From Parathalassolituus penaei (GTDB lineage: Bacteria; Pseudomonadota; Gammaproteobacteria; Pseudomonadales; Oceanobacteraceae): a DNA stretch of 64,000 nucleotides. Shown here piece by piece: positions 52,199 through 61,071 of this stretch; positions within the stretch are counted from its first letter, which is position 1; every line of letters starts with the position of its first letter. The notes beneath the pieces were generated by a model that saw only the letters and a program-made list of their open reading frames with translations, ran no database searches and was not told the origin of the DNA. The stretch is taken from NCBI RefSeq assembly GCF_026626885.1, contig NZ_JAPNOA010000039.1, positions 186,001 through 250,000 of the forward strand, read 5' to 3'. Both the position numbers and the translations under genes were made by a program.

Positions 52199-52465
52199 AC
52201 CGTTTTCACCCAGCGCAGCTGGCTACTGAATGCCCATCTGGGCGAGCCGGGATTCACCGCAACGGCCGACCCAGCCGGGGCATGGATGCCCCGCAAGGCC
52301 AGTTGGTACAGGGACGTACCATCTGGCCGGGGTCGAAACGCCGTTGTCGGGGAAAACCGGAGGCACGAGCCCAGTCGGGCAAAAGCAGGGGGAGGCCCGC
52401 CCGGCCGGGGGACAAGGTCCCCCAGGAGGGCAAACAGCCGCGCCAATTAACAAGCCGCGTAGCCG
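52199..52465 (+). repeat. Multi-hairpin repeat, copy H (full length)
   Basis: Full element. Long hairpin 52297-52328 has outer arms GGCCAG / CTGGCC and inner TGGTAC / GTACCA, two compensated differences from most copies. Confidence 0.9.
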
Positions 52466-52471
52466 CCAGAA

Positions 52472-52506
52472 GTCGGACGTCGGATGTCGGATGTCGGATG
52501 TCGGAT
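52472..52506 (+). repeat. Heptamer array GTCGGAC + (GTCGGAT)4
   Basis: Five units joining copies H and I. Confidence 0.92.
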
Positions 52507-52507
52507 G

Positions 52508-52792
52508 AACAGCATCCATCAACACACCGCTTTACCCCAGCGCAGCTGGCTGCCCAATGCCCATCTGGGCGAGCCGGGATTCACCGCAACGGCCGACCCA
52601 GCCGGGGCATGGATGCCCCGCAAGGCCAGCTGGCACAGGGATGTGCCATCTGGCCGGGGTCGGAACGCCGTTGTCGGGGAAAACCGGAGGCACGAGCCCA
52701 GTCGGGCAAAAGCAGGGGGAGGCCCGCCCGGCCGGGGGACAAGGTCCCCCAAGAGGGCAAGTGGCCTGGCCAATTAACAAGCCGAGTTGCCG
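52508..52792 (+). repeat. Multi-hairpin repeat, copy I (full length)
   Basis: Full element. Long hairpin 52624-52655 with arms GGCCAG / CTGGCC and inner TGGCAC / GTGCCA. Confidence 0.9.
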
Positions 52793-52799
52793 CAAAGCG

Positions 52800-52848
52800 C
52801 CAGCCGCCAGCCGCCAGCCGCCAGCCGCCAGCCGCCAGCCGCCAGCCG
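52800..52848 (+). repeat. Heptamer array (CCAGCCG)7
   Basis: Seven perfect units of a variant not used elsewhere in the window as an array; an AGCAGCATC leader fragment follows without a core. Confidence 0.93.
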
Positions 52849-52894
52849 AGCAGCATCTATCCAAACCTCAGACATCCAAAAACAGCCCAATAAA

Positions 52895-52925
52895 AAACCC
52901 CGCACAGTGTTCACTGGCGGGGTTT
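52895..52925 (-). terminator. Rho-independent terminator of the CoA-transferase operon
   Basis: AAACCCCGC / GCGGGGTTT stem of 9 bp, with a T-run on the minus strand, 22 bases after the subunit B stop. Confidence 0.88.
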
Positions 52926-52946
52926 GTTTCCGATCCGAGCCCGAGA

Positions 52947-53603
52947 TCAGAAAGTCATTTCCGGCACATGCTCCGGTACGATCAGTTTGCCGGCCGTTTT
53001 GGCGACAATTTCTTCCACCGATACACCCGGTGCACGTTCACGCAGGATAAACGCGCCGTCTTCAATCTCGATCCAGGCGAGGTCGGTGAGAACCTTCTTG
53101 ATACAACCTGCGCCGGTTAACGGCAGGCTGCATTTGGTGAGTAATTTCGACTCACCATCCTTGGAAGCGTGGGTCATGGTAACGATGATGTTTTCGGCAC
53201 CGGCCACCAGGTCCATCGCGCCGCCCATACCCTTGATCAGTTTGCCCGGAATCATCCAGGAGGCGATGTTGCCTTCCACGTCCACTTCAAACGCGCCCAG
53301 CACGGTGAGGTCAACGTGGCCGCCACGGATCATGGCAAAAGAATCAGCGGAGTTAAAAATCGAAGCGCCCGGCAAGGTGGTAACGGTCTGTTTGCCCGCG
53401 TTGATCATATCGGCGTCGATTTCATCTTCGGTCGGGAATGGGCCCATACCGAGCAGGCCGTTTTCGGACTGCAGCATCACTTCCATACCTTCCGGTACGT
53501 AGTTGGCCACCAGGGTCGGGATGCCGATACCGAGGTTTACGTAGTAGCCATCTTTGAGTTCACGCGCAACGCGCATGGCGATTTGTTCACGAGAAAGAGC
53601 CAT
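52947..53603 (-). CDS. scoB: 3-oxoacid CoA-transferase subunit B
   Basis: 218 residues. N terminus VNLGIGIPTLVANYVPEGMEVMLQSENGLLGMGPFP contains the catalytic Glu in SENG that forms the glutamyl-CoA thioester; GGHVDLTVLGAFEVDVEGNIASWMIPGKLIKGMGGAMDLV follows. With subunit A it moves CoA from succinyl-CoA to a 3-oxoacid (acetoacetate, or 3-oxoadipate in PcaIJ). The length and sequence style are nearer to succinyl-CoA:3-ketoacid transferase, but use in aromatic breakdown is possible given the neighbours. GGGAG precedes the ATG. Confidence 0.9.
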   Translation of the reverse strand: MALSREQIAMRVARELKDGYYVNLGIGIPTLVANYVPEGMEVMLQSENGLLGMGPFPTEDEIDADMINAGKQTVTTLPGASIFNSADSFAMIRGGHVDLTVLGAFEVDVEGNIASWMIPGKLIKGMGGAMDLVAGAENIIVTMTHASKDGESKLLTKCSLPLTGAGCIKKVLTDLAWIEIEDGAFILRERAPGVSVEEIVAKTAGKLIVPEHVPEMTF

Positions 53604-53632
53604 GGGTTATCTCCCTGAAATGTCGGTGAAGT

Positions 53633-54331
53633 TCAGCTGCGCACGGTGCGTTTTTCAATGCGTTTTTCGAAGGTACCGAGGATCAGACGATCCACGTAGA
53701 TACCCGGCGTGTGAATACGGGTCGGATCAAGTTCACCCGGTTCCACAATCTCTTCCACTTCAACCACCGTGATCTTGCCTGCGGTCGCGGCCAGTGGGTT
53801 GAAGTTCTGGGCGGTGTGGCGGTAGATCACGTTGCCATAACGGTCGGCTTTCCAGCCTTTAACGATGGCGAAGTCACCCACAATCGACTCTTCGAGAATG
53901 TACTTGCGACCTTTGAACTCGCGTACTTCCTTGCCTTCGGCAACCGGGGTGCCGTAACCGGTGGCCGTGTAAAACGCCGGGATACCAGCACCGCCAGCGC
54001 GCATTTTTTCAGCCAGCGTGCCTTGTGGGGTCAGTTCCACTTCCAGCTCGCCGTTCAGCAGCTGCTGTTCGAACAGAGCGTTTTCACCCACGTAGGAGGA
54101 GATCATTTTCTTGACCTGGCGATCTTCCAGCAGGATGCCCAGACCAAAGCCGTCGACACCACAGTTGTTGGAAACCACGGTCAGGCCCTTCACGCCCATC
54201 TTGCGGATCTGGGCAATGAGGTTCTCGGGGATACCACAAAGACCGAAGCCACCGGCGATAACGGTCATGTTGTCCGTCAACCCGGCTAACGCCTCGTCAT
54301 AGCTTGATACTACCTTGTCAAAACCGGCCAT
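53633..54331 (-). CDS. scoA: 3-oxoacid CoA-transferase subunit A
   Basis: 232 residues. Glycine-rich CoA-binding start [65 protein letters not shown], then [67 protein letters not shown]. Twenty-nine bases upstream of subunit B with CAGGAG before its ATG. Divergent from a LysR gene that probably controls the pair. Confidence 0.9.
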   Translation of the reverse strand: MAGFDKVVSSYDEALAGLTDNMTVIAGGFGLCGIPENLIAQIRKMGVKGLTVVSNNCGVDGFGLGILLEDRQVKKMISSYVGENALFEQQLLNGELEVELTPQGTLAEKMRAGGAGIPAFYTATGYGTPVAEGKEVREFKGRKYILEESIVGDFAIVKGWKADRYGNVIYRHTAQNFNPLAATAGKITVVEVEEIVEPGELDPTRIHTPGIYVDRLILGTFEKRIEKRTVRS

Positions 54332-54530
54332 GAATCAACTCCTGTGTGTCGCAGTAAAAGGGCATCCGGCAACAACCTGGTGACATCCTGCGGGTTGTGC
54401 TGACCACCCGGATTGTCAGGGTGCTGTGCGGATCACCATTGGGTGTTCCTCAATCTGTTGCGCATTCTCACCCTGCGTGTTTAATTTGGGAAATTTGAAA
54501 TTCAACGCTATTAATTTGCCGAGCAAATAA

Positions 54531-55424
54531 ATGACTCTGAAACAGCTGCAAGCCTTTCTGGCGGTTGCCCGCACTCTGAGTTTTGCCGAGGCCTGCCATC
54601 TGGTGCATCTGTCGCAGCCAGCACTCAGTCTGGCGATTCGTAATCTGGAAGATCAGCTCGGTGGGCGTCTGTTTGTGCGCACCACCCGCAGTATTCATCT
54701 GTCGTCCGAGGGTCAGGCCTTCGTCCCGATTGCGACGCGCCTGGTCAGTGACTGGAACGACGCCGAGCGGGAAATGCAGCAGCGTTTTGCCCTGCAACTG
54801 GGAACCGTCGAACTGGCGGCCATGCCGTCGTTTGCCAGCACATTGTTACCCCTTGCGCTGATGCGCTACAAGCAGCGATATCCGCGCATTCGGATCGAGG
54901 TTCAGGACGTGGTGGCCGAGTTGCTGGTCAACATGGTGCTGCAAGGCCGCACAGAACTGGGGGTCAGCTTTGATCCTGGCACTCATTCAGAGCTGGATTT
55001 CCTGCCCTTGTTCAATGACAACTTTGTCGCGATTTTGCCCCCCGACCACCCGCTGCCCGCTACTCACGAGAGTATCGACTGGCCACAGCTGCTGGAGTCT
55101 GACTTTGTGATGTTACAAAGACCGTCACGGTTGCGGTCAATGATCGAAGACGAACTGGCACAACAGGGCATGAGCGCACGAGTGGTATTTGAAGCCCACC
55201 AACTGATAACCGTCGGCAAAATGGTCGCCTCAGGCCTTGGCGTCAGCGTCGTACCGTCGCTCAGCCGCGAACAAATGGAAGCCGTCGGCGCCCGTTGTGT
55301 ATCGGTACAAGCACCGGTAATCGGCCGCCGGGTCGGGATTATCACCCGCCATAAACGAGAGCTGTCAGTAGCCGCCAGCGCCATGCGCGACATTATTGTA
55401 GAAACCTTTCAGAGCCGGACGTAA
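54531..55424 (+). CDS. LysR-type regulator
   Basis: 297 residues. N-terminal helix-turn-helix MTLKQLQAFLAVARTLSFAEACHLVHLSQPALSLAIRNLEDQLGGRLFVRTTRSIHLSSEG, CbsR/CynR-like effector domain to the C terminus (LGVSFDPGTHSELDFLPLFNDNFVAILPPDHPL). Divergent from scoA with a 199-base shared promoter region. Ten bases after its stop a run of GTCGGGC-type heptamers begins. Confidence 0.9.
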   Translation: MTLKQLQAFLAVARTLSFAEACHLVHLSQPALSLAIRNLEDQLGGRLFVRTTRSIHLSSEGQAFVPIATRLVSDWNDAEREMQQRFALQLGTVELAAMPSFASTLLPLALMRYKQRYPRIRIEVQDVVAELLVNMVLQGRTELGVSFDPGTHSELDFLPLFNDNFVAILPPDHPLPATHESIDWPQLLESDFVMLQRPSRLRSMIEDELAQQGMSARVVFEAHQLITVGKMVASGLGVSVVPSLSREQMEAVGARCVSVQAPVIGRRVGIITRHKRELSVAASAMRDIIVETFQSRT

Positions 55425-55434
55425 CGCACGGTCT

Positions 55435-55477
55435 GTCGGGCGTCGGGTCGGGCCGCGTTCGGATCGGGCGTCGGGCG
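55435..55477 (+). repeat. Degenerate heptamers with inverted GATCCGATC-type motif
   Basis: GTCGGGCGTCGGGTCGGG, then CCGCGTTCGGATCGGGCG and GTCGGGC, starting ten bases after the LysR stop. Confidence 0.75.
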
Positions 55478-55513
55478 AATAGAATCAATCAAGACCGAGC
55501 AAAACAGCCACAA

Positions 55514-55541
55514 CATTCCCACGCAGGAGCGTGGGAACGAG
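55514..55541. repeat. REP-like palindrome TTCCCACGC...GCGTGGGAA
   Basis: Third copy of the palindrome at 12481-12510 and 34041-34067; loop AGGA. Confidence 0.75.
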
Positions 55542-55558
55542 GTAACCGAGCACCTATT

Positions 55559-55827
55559 AACACCCCTTTCACCCAGCGCAGCTGGCTACCGAATGCCCAT
55601 CTGGGCGAGCCGGGATTCACCGCAACGGCCGACCCAGCCGGGGCATGGATGCCCCGCAAGGCCCGTTGGCACAAGGACGTGCCATCGGGCCGGGGTCGAA
55701 AAGCCATTGTCGGGGAATACCGGAAAAACGAGCCCAGTCGGGCAAAAGCAGGGGGAGGCCCGCCCGGCCGGGGGACAAGGTCCCCCAAGAGGGCAGCAGC
55801 CAGGCCAATTAACAAGCCGAGTAGCCG
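55559..55827 (+). repeat. Multi-hairpin repeat, copy J (full length)
   Basis: Full element. Long hairpin 55660-55691 with arms GGCCCG / CGGGCC and loop AAGGAC. Confidence 0.9.
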
Positions 55828-55854
55828 CAAAGCGTCTGAAGTCGGACGTCGGAC

Positions 55855-56141
55855 CAGCAGCATCCACCAACACACCGCTTTAACCCAGCGCAGCTGGCCG
55901 CCCAATGCCCATCTGGGCGAGCCGGGATTCACCGCAACGGCCGACCCAGCCGGGGCATGGATGCCCCGCTAGCTCAGTTGGCACAGGGATGTGCCATCTG
56001 AGCGGGGTCGAACCGCCGTTGTCGGTGAAAACCGGAGAAACGAGCCCAGTCGGGCAAAAGCAGGGGGAGGCCCGCCCGGCCGGGGGACAAGGTCCCCCAA
56101 GAGGGGCAAGCAGCCTGGCCAATTAACAAGCCGAGTAGCCG
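55855..56141 (+). repeat. Multi-hairpin repeat, copy K (full length)
   Basis: Full element joined to J by two GTCGGAC units. Long hairpin 55972-56003 with arms GCTCAG / CTGAGC, the most diverged but fully compensated version. The GATCCGATCGCGGCCCGG motif follows at 56145-56162. Confidence 0.9.
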
Positions 56142-56209
56142 CCAGATCCGATCGCGGCCCGGCCAGACAAAATAACGCCGATCAGCGCTCCGCTGACCGG
56201 CTCATGGAC

Positions 56210-56401
56210 TCAGCGTCCAAGATCCTTGGCCATCTTGCCAGCCTTGCCCCAGTTAGTGGCAGGCACTTCCTGGATAATGATCCGAATCGCTTCCAGCGGG
56301 GATTCTGACGCTTCTGCCAGCGTCTGGCTGACGCGTTCAATAATGCGGCGTTTCTGCTCTTCAGAACGGCCTTCAATCATCTGGATGGTTGCAATAGGCA
56401 T
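56210..56401 (-). CDS. 4-oxalocrotonate tautomerase
   Basis: 63 residues. After Met removal Pro1 is the catalytic base; Arg11 and Arg39 of the 4-OT active site are at exactly those positions, and Trp occupies the position of Phe50. The enzyme ketonises 2-hydroxymuconate to 2-oxo-3-hexenedioate in the catechol meta-cleavage pathway. The start at 56401 is set by the need for MPI and by GGAG upstream. It follows catechol 2,3-dioxygenase by 68 bases on the same strand. Confidence 0.9.
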   Translation of the reverse strand: MPIATIQMIEGRSEEQKRRIIERVSQTLAEASESPLEAIRIIIQEVPATNWGKAGKMAKDLGR

Positions 56402-56469
56402 CTTCTTCTCCATGCCAAAACGGTTGCCATGGGCAGCCCGCAAGCTGCCCCGATGTAGTCCGGCCGGGA

Positions 56470-57396
56470 TCAGGTCACCACGGTCAGGAAGCGTTCGTTG
56501 AGGGCACGGGTGTGATAGAAAATCGCGGTGCCCACTTCGTCCCAGGTCCAGGTATACGGCTGCATATCCGGATAGAAGTCATAACCACCGCAGAAGGTTT
56601 CAAAGCGGTTGCCAGACGGGTCAAAGGCGTAAATGGTGGTGCCGCGGGTAATGCCATGACGCAGCGGGCCGATGTCGATAAACACGTTGTTGGCCGACAT
56701 GGTGTCGGCAGCACGCAGCACGTGTTCCCAGCTTTCCAGCAGGAACGACAGGTGGTGCACGGTGTTGTCACGCTCGTCGCGCACAAAGGCAATGTCGTGG
56801 GCCTTGGCGGAACAGGTCAGCCAGATCGCCATGTCGGTTTCACCGTCTTCACCCTTGATGCGTTCCACCAGACTGAAACCCAGTACCTTGGTGAACAGCT
56901 CGCGGCTGCCGTCGATGTCCTTGCCGTGGATCTGCCAGTGGTCGAGACGGATCGGCGCGATACCTTTCTGATCTGGCACCAGCACGCCCGGGTTCACATA
57001 ACCCAGACCATCGCCCACTTCGGTTTTTTCGTAATACAGCTCAAAGACGTGTTTGGTTGGCGCCACAAAACGCACACGCTCACCGGTTTCCAGCAGGTCG
57101 CCAGCTGGCAGGCGTTCGGTGGCAACACCGTACTCCAGCAGGTCACGCTCGAGCTTGTCGAGGGTTGCCTTGTTCAGCACCTTGAAACCGTAGAAGTCCA
57201 TACCAGCGGTATCGGCCTCACGCAAAATCACGCTGTGGTGGTCACGCTCGTGGGATGTCTTGAAATACACACGGCCGGAAGCATCACGACCGGTCTCTTT
57301 CAGACCCATCACGTTGCTGTAGAACTTGACGGACTCTTCCAGGTCCAGCACTCGCAGCTGGCAGTGGCCTGGTCGCAGTACACCTGTCATCGCCAT
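56470..57396 (-). CDS. xylE: Catechol 2,3-dioxygenase
   Basis: Extradiol ring-cleaving dioxygenase, 308 residues, the size of XylE from Pseudomonas. Fe(II) ligands are His153 (LDHWQIH), His214 (NTVHHLSF) and Glu266 (SGNRFETF); the second-sphere His is in PLRHGIT and the Tyr in TTIYAFDP. It converts catechol to 2-hydroxymuconic semialdehyde. GAGGA precedes the ATG. The tautomerase follows; a XylT-type ferredoxin that reactivates this enzyme class is at 60586-60903. The remaining meta-pathway enzymes (dehydrogenase, hydratase, aldolase) are not in the window. Confidence 0.94.
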   Translation of the reverse strand: MAMTGVLRPGHCQLRVLDLEESVKFYSNVMGLKETGRDASGRVYFKTSHERDHHSVILREADTAGMDFYGFKVLNKATLDKLERDLLEYGVATERLPAGDLLETGERVRFVAPTKHVFELYYEKTEVGDGLGYVNPGVLVPDQKGIAPIRLDHWQIHGKDIDGSRELFTKVLGFSLVERIKGEDGETDMAIWLTCSAKAHDIAFVRDERDNTVHHLSFLLESWEHVLRAADTMSANNVFIDIGPLRHGITRGTTIYAFDPSGNRFETFCGGYDFYPDMQPYTWTWDEVGTAIFYHTRALNERFLTVVT

Positions 57397-57875
57397 GGCA
57401 GTTTCCTCTTATTTTTGTTGGGTTGGATGGCCTCATGGTCAGGCCTGGACGACTGCCTGTCTAATATGATTTCGGTCAGACAAAATACCTTCAGGATATA
57501 GTGTGACTCAGAGACCCCATCAGACAGCGACCAGACCCACTGCGGTCATATCAGTGGTCAGATCAGTAATCAGGAACAACAGCGATAGCGGGAGCCGTAA
57601 TGGTTTTGACACCAGCCAGAAAAACCAGCCGCATACCTACGCCACGGGCACAAAAGAAGAAGCGCTACCTGACCTTGGCAAAACCGCCATGGCAGGCTGC
57701 ATAGCCAACAACGCAAGGGAAATACAGAAGGGAAAAAACGAAAGGGAACAAGCAGGAAAGAATAGAAAGGGGGCCATCCGGGCCTGGCAACCCGGATGGC
57801 CCAGGCGGGGCATATACAACAGCCCTGCCTGTGACCGATGGATTGCTCATACCACCAGGGTATGAGCAATCGACA
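57397..57875. other. Intergenic region with hairpins
   Basis: 480 bases between the porin and the dioxygenase gene. The dioxygenase promoter should lie near 57400-57500. Downstream of the porin are two strong hairpins (57772-57870). A plus-strand open frame at 57503-57865 has no family, signal or site and is not called. Confidence 0.5.
57772..57870 (-). terminator. Tandem hairpins after the porin gene
   Basis: GATTGCTCATACC / GGTATGAGCAATC (13-bp stem, about 57840-57870) lies directly after the porin stop, then GGCCATCCGGG / CCCGGATGGCC (about 57773-57801) followed on the minus strand by CCCTTTCT. Together they probably terminate the highly expressed porin transcript. Confidence 0.65.
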
Positions 57876-59018
57876 TCAGAACTTGTACATCGCCATCACT
57901 TCCAGCTGCTTGCCTTTTGGACGGATGTTCGGGAAAGCACCGCCTGCTGGCGTGTGCATGGTGTTCATGCTCTGGGTACGCCATTCCACACCCAGCTCAA
58001 CCGCTGGCATGTAGGTGTAGATCAGGTTCAGGTTGGCAGAGGTGAACTGGGTGTCAGCATCGTTATCAACGTTAACCTGGCCGTAACGGGCGTTACCGCG
58101 CAGTACATCGCTGAACTGGTGCTTGTAACCCACGTGGAAGCCGGTCTGGCCAACCAGTTCGCCGTTGCTGGCATCAATGGTCTGCAGGTTGCCAGAGCTG
58201 GCAGCAGTCGCGTTGGTGCTCATGTCAGCAGCGGTCGCAACACCAAAACCGGAGAAGGCACCCAGACCTTTACCGGTGTAGGCGCTCACTTGCAGGCTGT
58301 CTTTACCGAATTCGATCTTGGCACCGGCCTGGGCACCCATACCAATGGTAGAAGCCTTGGCATCGGTGGTGGAGTTCTGCATAACGTCGCGAGCCATACC
58401 GGTTACGGCGTAGGTAACAGTACCGGCTTTGGCGGTGTAGCTGGCGAACAGGTCAGGGAACGCGGCATCCGGGTTAACCGGGTCCTGAGCGGTCAGGCGC
58501 ATGCCACCGTTTACGTAATGAACCAGCATTTCAGGACGCACAGTACCGCCGTTACCAGCGATAGTACCCAGGCTTGGGCCCCAGAAGTTCAGCACTTCGG
58601 TGTCGATAGGAGCGGTGCCGAAGAACTGGCCACCCCAGGTCTGACCAACGGTCACCTGGTCGATGGTCATAAAGGCATGACGCATACGGAAGTAGCTGGA
58701 ACCGGCAGAACTCTGGTTGCTGGAGCTGTTGCCAGAGTAGCTGTTACCGTAGAAGTCGCCTTCTACAAAACCGGTTACGCTGTGGCCATCAGTAGCCTTG
58801 CTGATTTTCAGGTTGATACGGGACTGACGGGCGCTGCCTTCGAAAGAGTTTTCAGCACCGTTACCAGCGTTGGTATCTGGCTTGTTCAGAACGCCGTCAG
58901 CCTTGAAGTAACCACCGATGGCGATTTTGGTGCCATTGATATCGGCTACGTCCAGAGCCATTGCGTTGAATGCACAGGAAGCCGCAGCTACAGCCAGAGC
59001 CAGTTTTATTTTTTTCAT
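57876..59018 (-). CDS. DcaP-like trimeric porin
   Basis: 380 residues. Signal peptide MKKIKLALAVAAASCAFNAMALDV, then an N-terminal DcaP pattern (INGTKIAIGGYFKADGVLNKPDTNAGNG) and barrel strands such as RQSRINLKISKATDGHSVTGFVEGDFYGN, FRMRHAFMTIDQVTVGQTWGGQFF and a C-terminal Phe (LEVMAMYKF). DcaP channels pass dicarboxylates and aromatic acids. Start at 59018 set by AAGGA seven bases upstream. It is divergent from a PcaQ-like regulator and has strongly biased codons, suggesting abundance. Confidence 0.88.
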   Translation of the reverse strand: MKKIKLALAVAAASCAFNAMALDVADINGTKIAIGGYFKADGVLNKPDTNAGNGAENSFEGSARQSRINLKISKATDGHSVTGFVEGDFYGNSYSGNSSSNQSSAGSSYFRMRHAFMTIDQVTVGQTWGGQFFGTAPIDTEVLNFWGPSLGTIAGNGGTVRPEMLVHYVNGGMRLTAQDPVNPDAAFPDLFASYTAKAGTVTYAVTGMARDVMQNSTTDAKASTIGMGAQAGAKIEFGKDSLQVSAYTGKGLGAFSGFGVATAADMSTNATAASSGNLQTIDASNGELVGQTGFHVGYKHQFSDVLRGNARYGQVNVDNDADTQFTSANLNLIYTYMPAVELGVEWRTQSMNTMHTPAGGAFPNIRPKGKQLEVMAMYKF

Positions 59019-59033
59019 CAGGTTGTCCTTCAT

Positions 59034-59617
59034 ATGTTATGTGCCAAAAACCGGAAGGCCGAACCATCTGCGTGGCTGCCAGAATCTTCCGGTAATACCC
59101 CGATACAACGCCCGCGCAATCTGACCAGCCTGTCGCTGACATATCACCCAGTCCCGCGTAATACCGAAATGCCGAGGGCAATGCCCGTCAATATCAACAG
59201 CGTACGATATAAAGCCGTAACAAACCCCGCCGCCAATATAGCAACGTAATCCAATGGATTTGTGACAGACACAAAAACGCTATTAACCAAGAATCAGAAT
59301 ATATCCGGATTTTTCCCCGGAACTTGAAACCGCCTTTACAATCAGATATCGCAGGCTTTTTATTGTCATCCGGATCATAGATGCCATGTATCCAACACAA
59401 CAACCGGCAAACGGAAACGAATCGTTTCCATATAAAAACGCATGATCGGTTAAGATCCGAGCAATCACCGTTTTCATAGCGCAACAGGATTTGCAACAAG
59501 ACAGTGGTTGGAGACGGTTATATCCCCACTTTGTGGCCACTCATACAGCAGTCCTTGCAAGGCTATAACCGGCACCGACCCTAACCCCAACATCGCCAGA
59601 TCCGGAAAGCCGTTATC
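59034..59617. promoter_or_regulatory. Divergent porin / LysR regulatory region with palindrome
   Basis: 584 bases without a gene. It contains the symmetrical GGAAACGA-A-TCGTTTCC (59413-59429), followed by TATAAAA. Two regulators or a long porin leader could be accommodated. The remaining sequence shows no repeat family. Confidence 0.5.
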
Positions 59618-60571
59618 ATGATGGACACTCGCATCAAATATCGTCACGTACAGTGTTTCCTCGAAGTCTATCGCCAGCGCAGCGTTGGCAAAGCCGCAGA
59701 AATACTGGAAACCACACAACCGGCGGTATCCAAAAAACTCAAGGAACTGGAGGATATGCTGGGTGCCCGTTTGCTCGAACGCGGCAAAAGCAGCGTTGAA
59801 CTGACCCCTTGTGGTGAAGTGTTTATCAAATACGCATCGGCAAGTATGACCGCCCTGCGTGATGGAGCGCGCTCGGTTGCCGAAGCCCAGCTGAAATCCC
59901 GCTCACGGCTGTCGATTGGGGTTATACCAGCGGCGGCGGCCCATCTGTTGCCCGCTATCGTGCGCCGTTTTCGGGATGCCGATCTGGATGTCACCCTCAA
60001 CATTGTCACCAGTGACAACAACGAGTTGCTCGACAAATTGCGCCAGGGCGAGGTTGATCTGGTGATTGGCAGCCCCGGCGAACCGGAACAGTTACATGGC
60101 ATGACCTTCGAACAGCTGTGTTCCGAGCCGTTATCGATGGTGGTGCGTCCGGGGCATCCGCTGTTACGTGGTGACTTTGAGCCAGCCCGTGTCGGCAGCT
60201 TTACCCTGCTCTGCCCGCCGCGTCATACCCGTTTGCACAGCCTGATTGAACGTTACCTGTTGACCGCCGGTGCCAGTATTGGCAACGACCGCATTGAAAC
60301 CCAGTCGGACCTGTTTGCCCGTGAATTCCTGCGTCAGGGAGATGCGGTATGGGCAGTGCCACGCAGCGTGGTGCAGCATGAACTGGATAATCGCGAACTG
60401 GTGGAACTGCCATTACCCCAGCAGGAAGTGCGCAGCTCACTGGGCATTACCGTACGCCAGGACCGCTCCATGAGCGTGGCGTTGCAGATGTTTATCGACA
60501 GCTGCCGCACGGCTGCCATCAGCCAGCCGGAAGCCAACCCGAATCCGCGCGTACCGCGCCTGGTACGCTGA
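59618..60571 (+). CDS. LysR-type regulator, PcaQ/GbpR-like
   Basis: 317 residues. The N terminus MDTRIKYRHVQCFLEVYRQRSVGKAAEILETTQPAVSKKLKELEDMLGARLLERGKSSVELTPCG closely follows the PcaQ pattern (DxRIKxRHLQCFLEVxRQxSVxKAA). PcaQ activates protocatechuate genes in response to 3-carboxymuconate-type intermediates. No pca gene is adjacent; the divergent DcaP-like porin is the nearest candidate target. ATG at 59621 is an equivalent start. Confidence 0.88.
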   Translation: MMDTRIKYRHVQCFLEVYRQRSVGKAAEILETTQPAVSKKLKELEDMLGARLLERGKSSVELTPCGEVFIKYASASMTALRDGARSVAEAQLKSRSRLSIGVIPAAAAHLLPAIVRRFRDADLDVTLNIVTSDNNELLDKLRQGEVDLVIGSPGEPEQLHGMTFEQLCSEPLSMVVRPGHPLLRGDFEPARVGSFTLLCPPRHTRLHSLIERYLLTAGASIGNDRIETQSDLFAREFLRQGDAVWAVPRSVVQHELDNRELVELPLPQQEVRSSLGITVRQDRSMSVALQMFIDSCRTAAISQPEANPNPRVPRLVR

Positions 60572-60585
60572 AGCCGGTGCCGCTC

Positions 60586-60903
60586 TCAGAGCGGCACAAT
60601 CCCCAGATCACTGCGGGCAAAAATACGACACGCCAGCACCACACCCTGCTCTTCTTCACGGGGCGAAATATGGGCCCGGCTCATCTTCTTGCTGAAGTAG
60701 GTGCCGTCCATCACCTTGATCCGGCACTTGCCACAACCACCACCCTTGCAGCCCACCAGCACGTGAGTCTGCCCGGACTTGTGCATCCCGGTAAGCACAT
60801 GGCTGTGTTCTTCCGCTTCAAAAGCAGCATTACGCCCCAGCACATGAATCTGATGACAACGACGTTCGGTCTGCCCCTGGGCAGATGGATTTTGAGTGTT
60901 CAT
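60586..60903 (-). CDS. XylT-like [2Fe-2S] ferredoxin
   Basis: 105 residues. Plant-type ferredoxin cysteines in VGCKGGGCGKCRIKVMDG (C-x4-C-x2-C) and the fourth in VVLACRIFARSDLGIVPL. XylT-type ferredoxins reduce and so reactivate the oxidised iron of catechol 2,3-dioxygenase, encoded at 56470-57396. An unusually short, His-rich N-terminal part (CHQIHVLGRNAAFEAEEHSHVLTGMHKSGQTH) precedes the cluster. Start at 60903 has only a weak site. It converges on the PcaQ-like gene with a 14-base gap. Confidence 0.82.
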   Translation of the reverse strand: MNTQNPSAQGQTERRCHQIHVLGRNAAFEAEEHSHVLTGMHKSGQTHVLVGCKGGGCGKCRIKVMDGTYFSKKMSRAHISPREEEQGVVLACRIFARSDLGIVPL

Positions 60904-60954
60904 AAGTCGGCTTCTTGTTGTTATACCGGAAGCCAACATTCTAGCGAGACGGGC

Positions 60955-60975
60955 TGACAATCCGAGGGATTGTCA
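60955..60975. terminator. Hairpin after the siderophore-interacting-type gene
   Basis: TGACAATCC-GAG-GGATTGTCA, a perfect 9-bp stem, followed by a CCCGTTAACGGG palindrome (60979-60990). It lies between the ferredoxin and the SIP-family gene and probably ends the latter's transcript. Confidence 0.5.
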
Positions 60976-61071
60976 GGGCCCGTTAACGGGAACCCGAGAT
61001 TCCACCCGGGTGGTACAGACTGGCATGGTTTTGATCATCCCGCTCCCGCGAGGCAATGCCCCAACGTGCGA

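Noticed and set aside
55940-56015. tRNA-like sequence (GCTAGCTCAGTTGG ... GGGGTCGAAC) in repeat copy K
   Set aside because: Resembles a D-arm and T-loop, but no acceptor stem, anticodon arm or CCA end can be formed, and the other copies lack the resemblance while keeping the same hairpin.
57503-57865. Plus-strand open frame of 120 codons between the dioxygenase and the porin
   Set aside because: It spans the porin's terminator hairpins and has low-complexity polar composition; judged non-coding.
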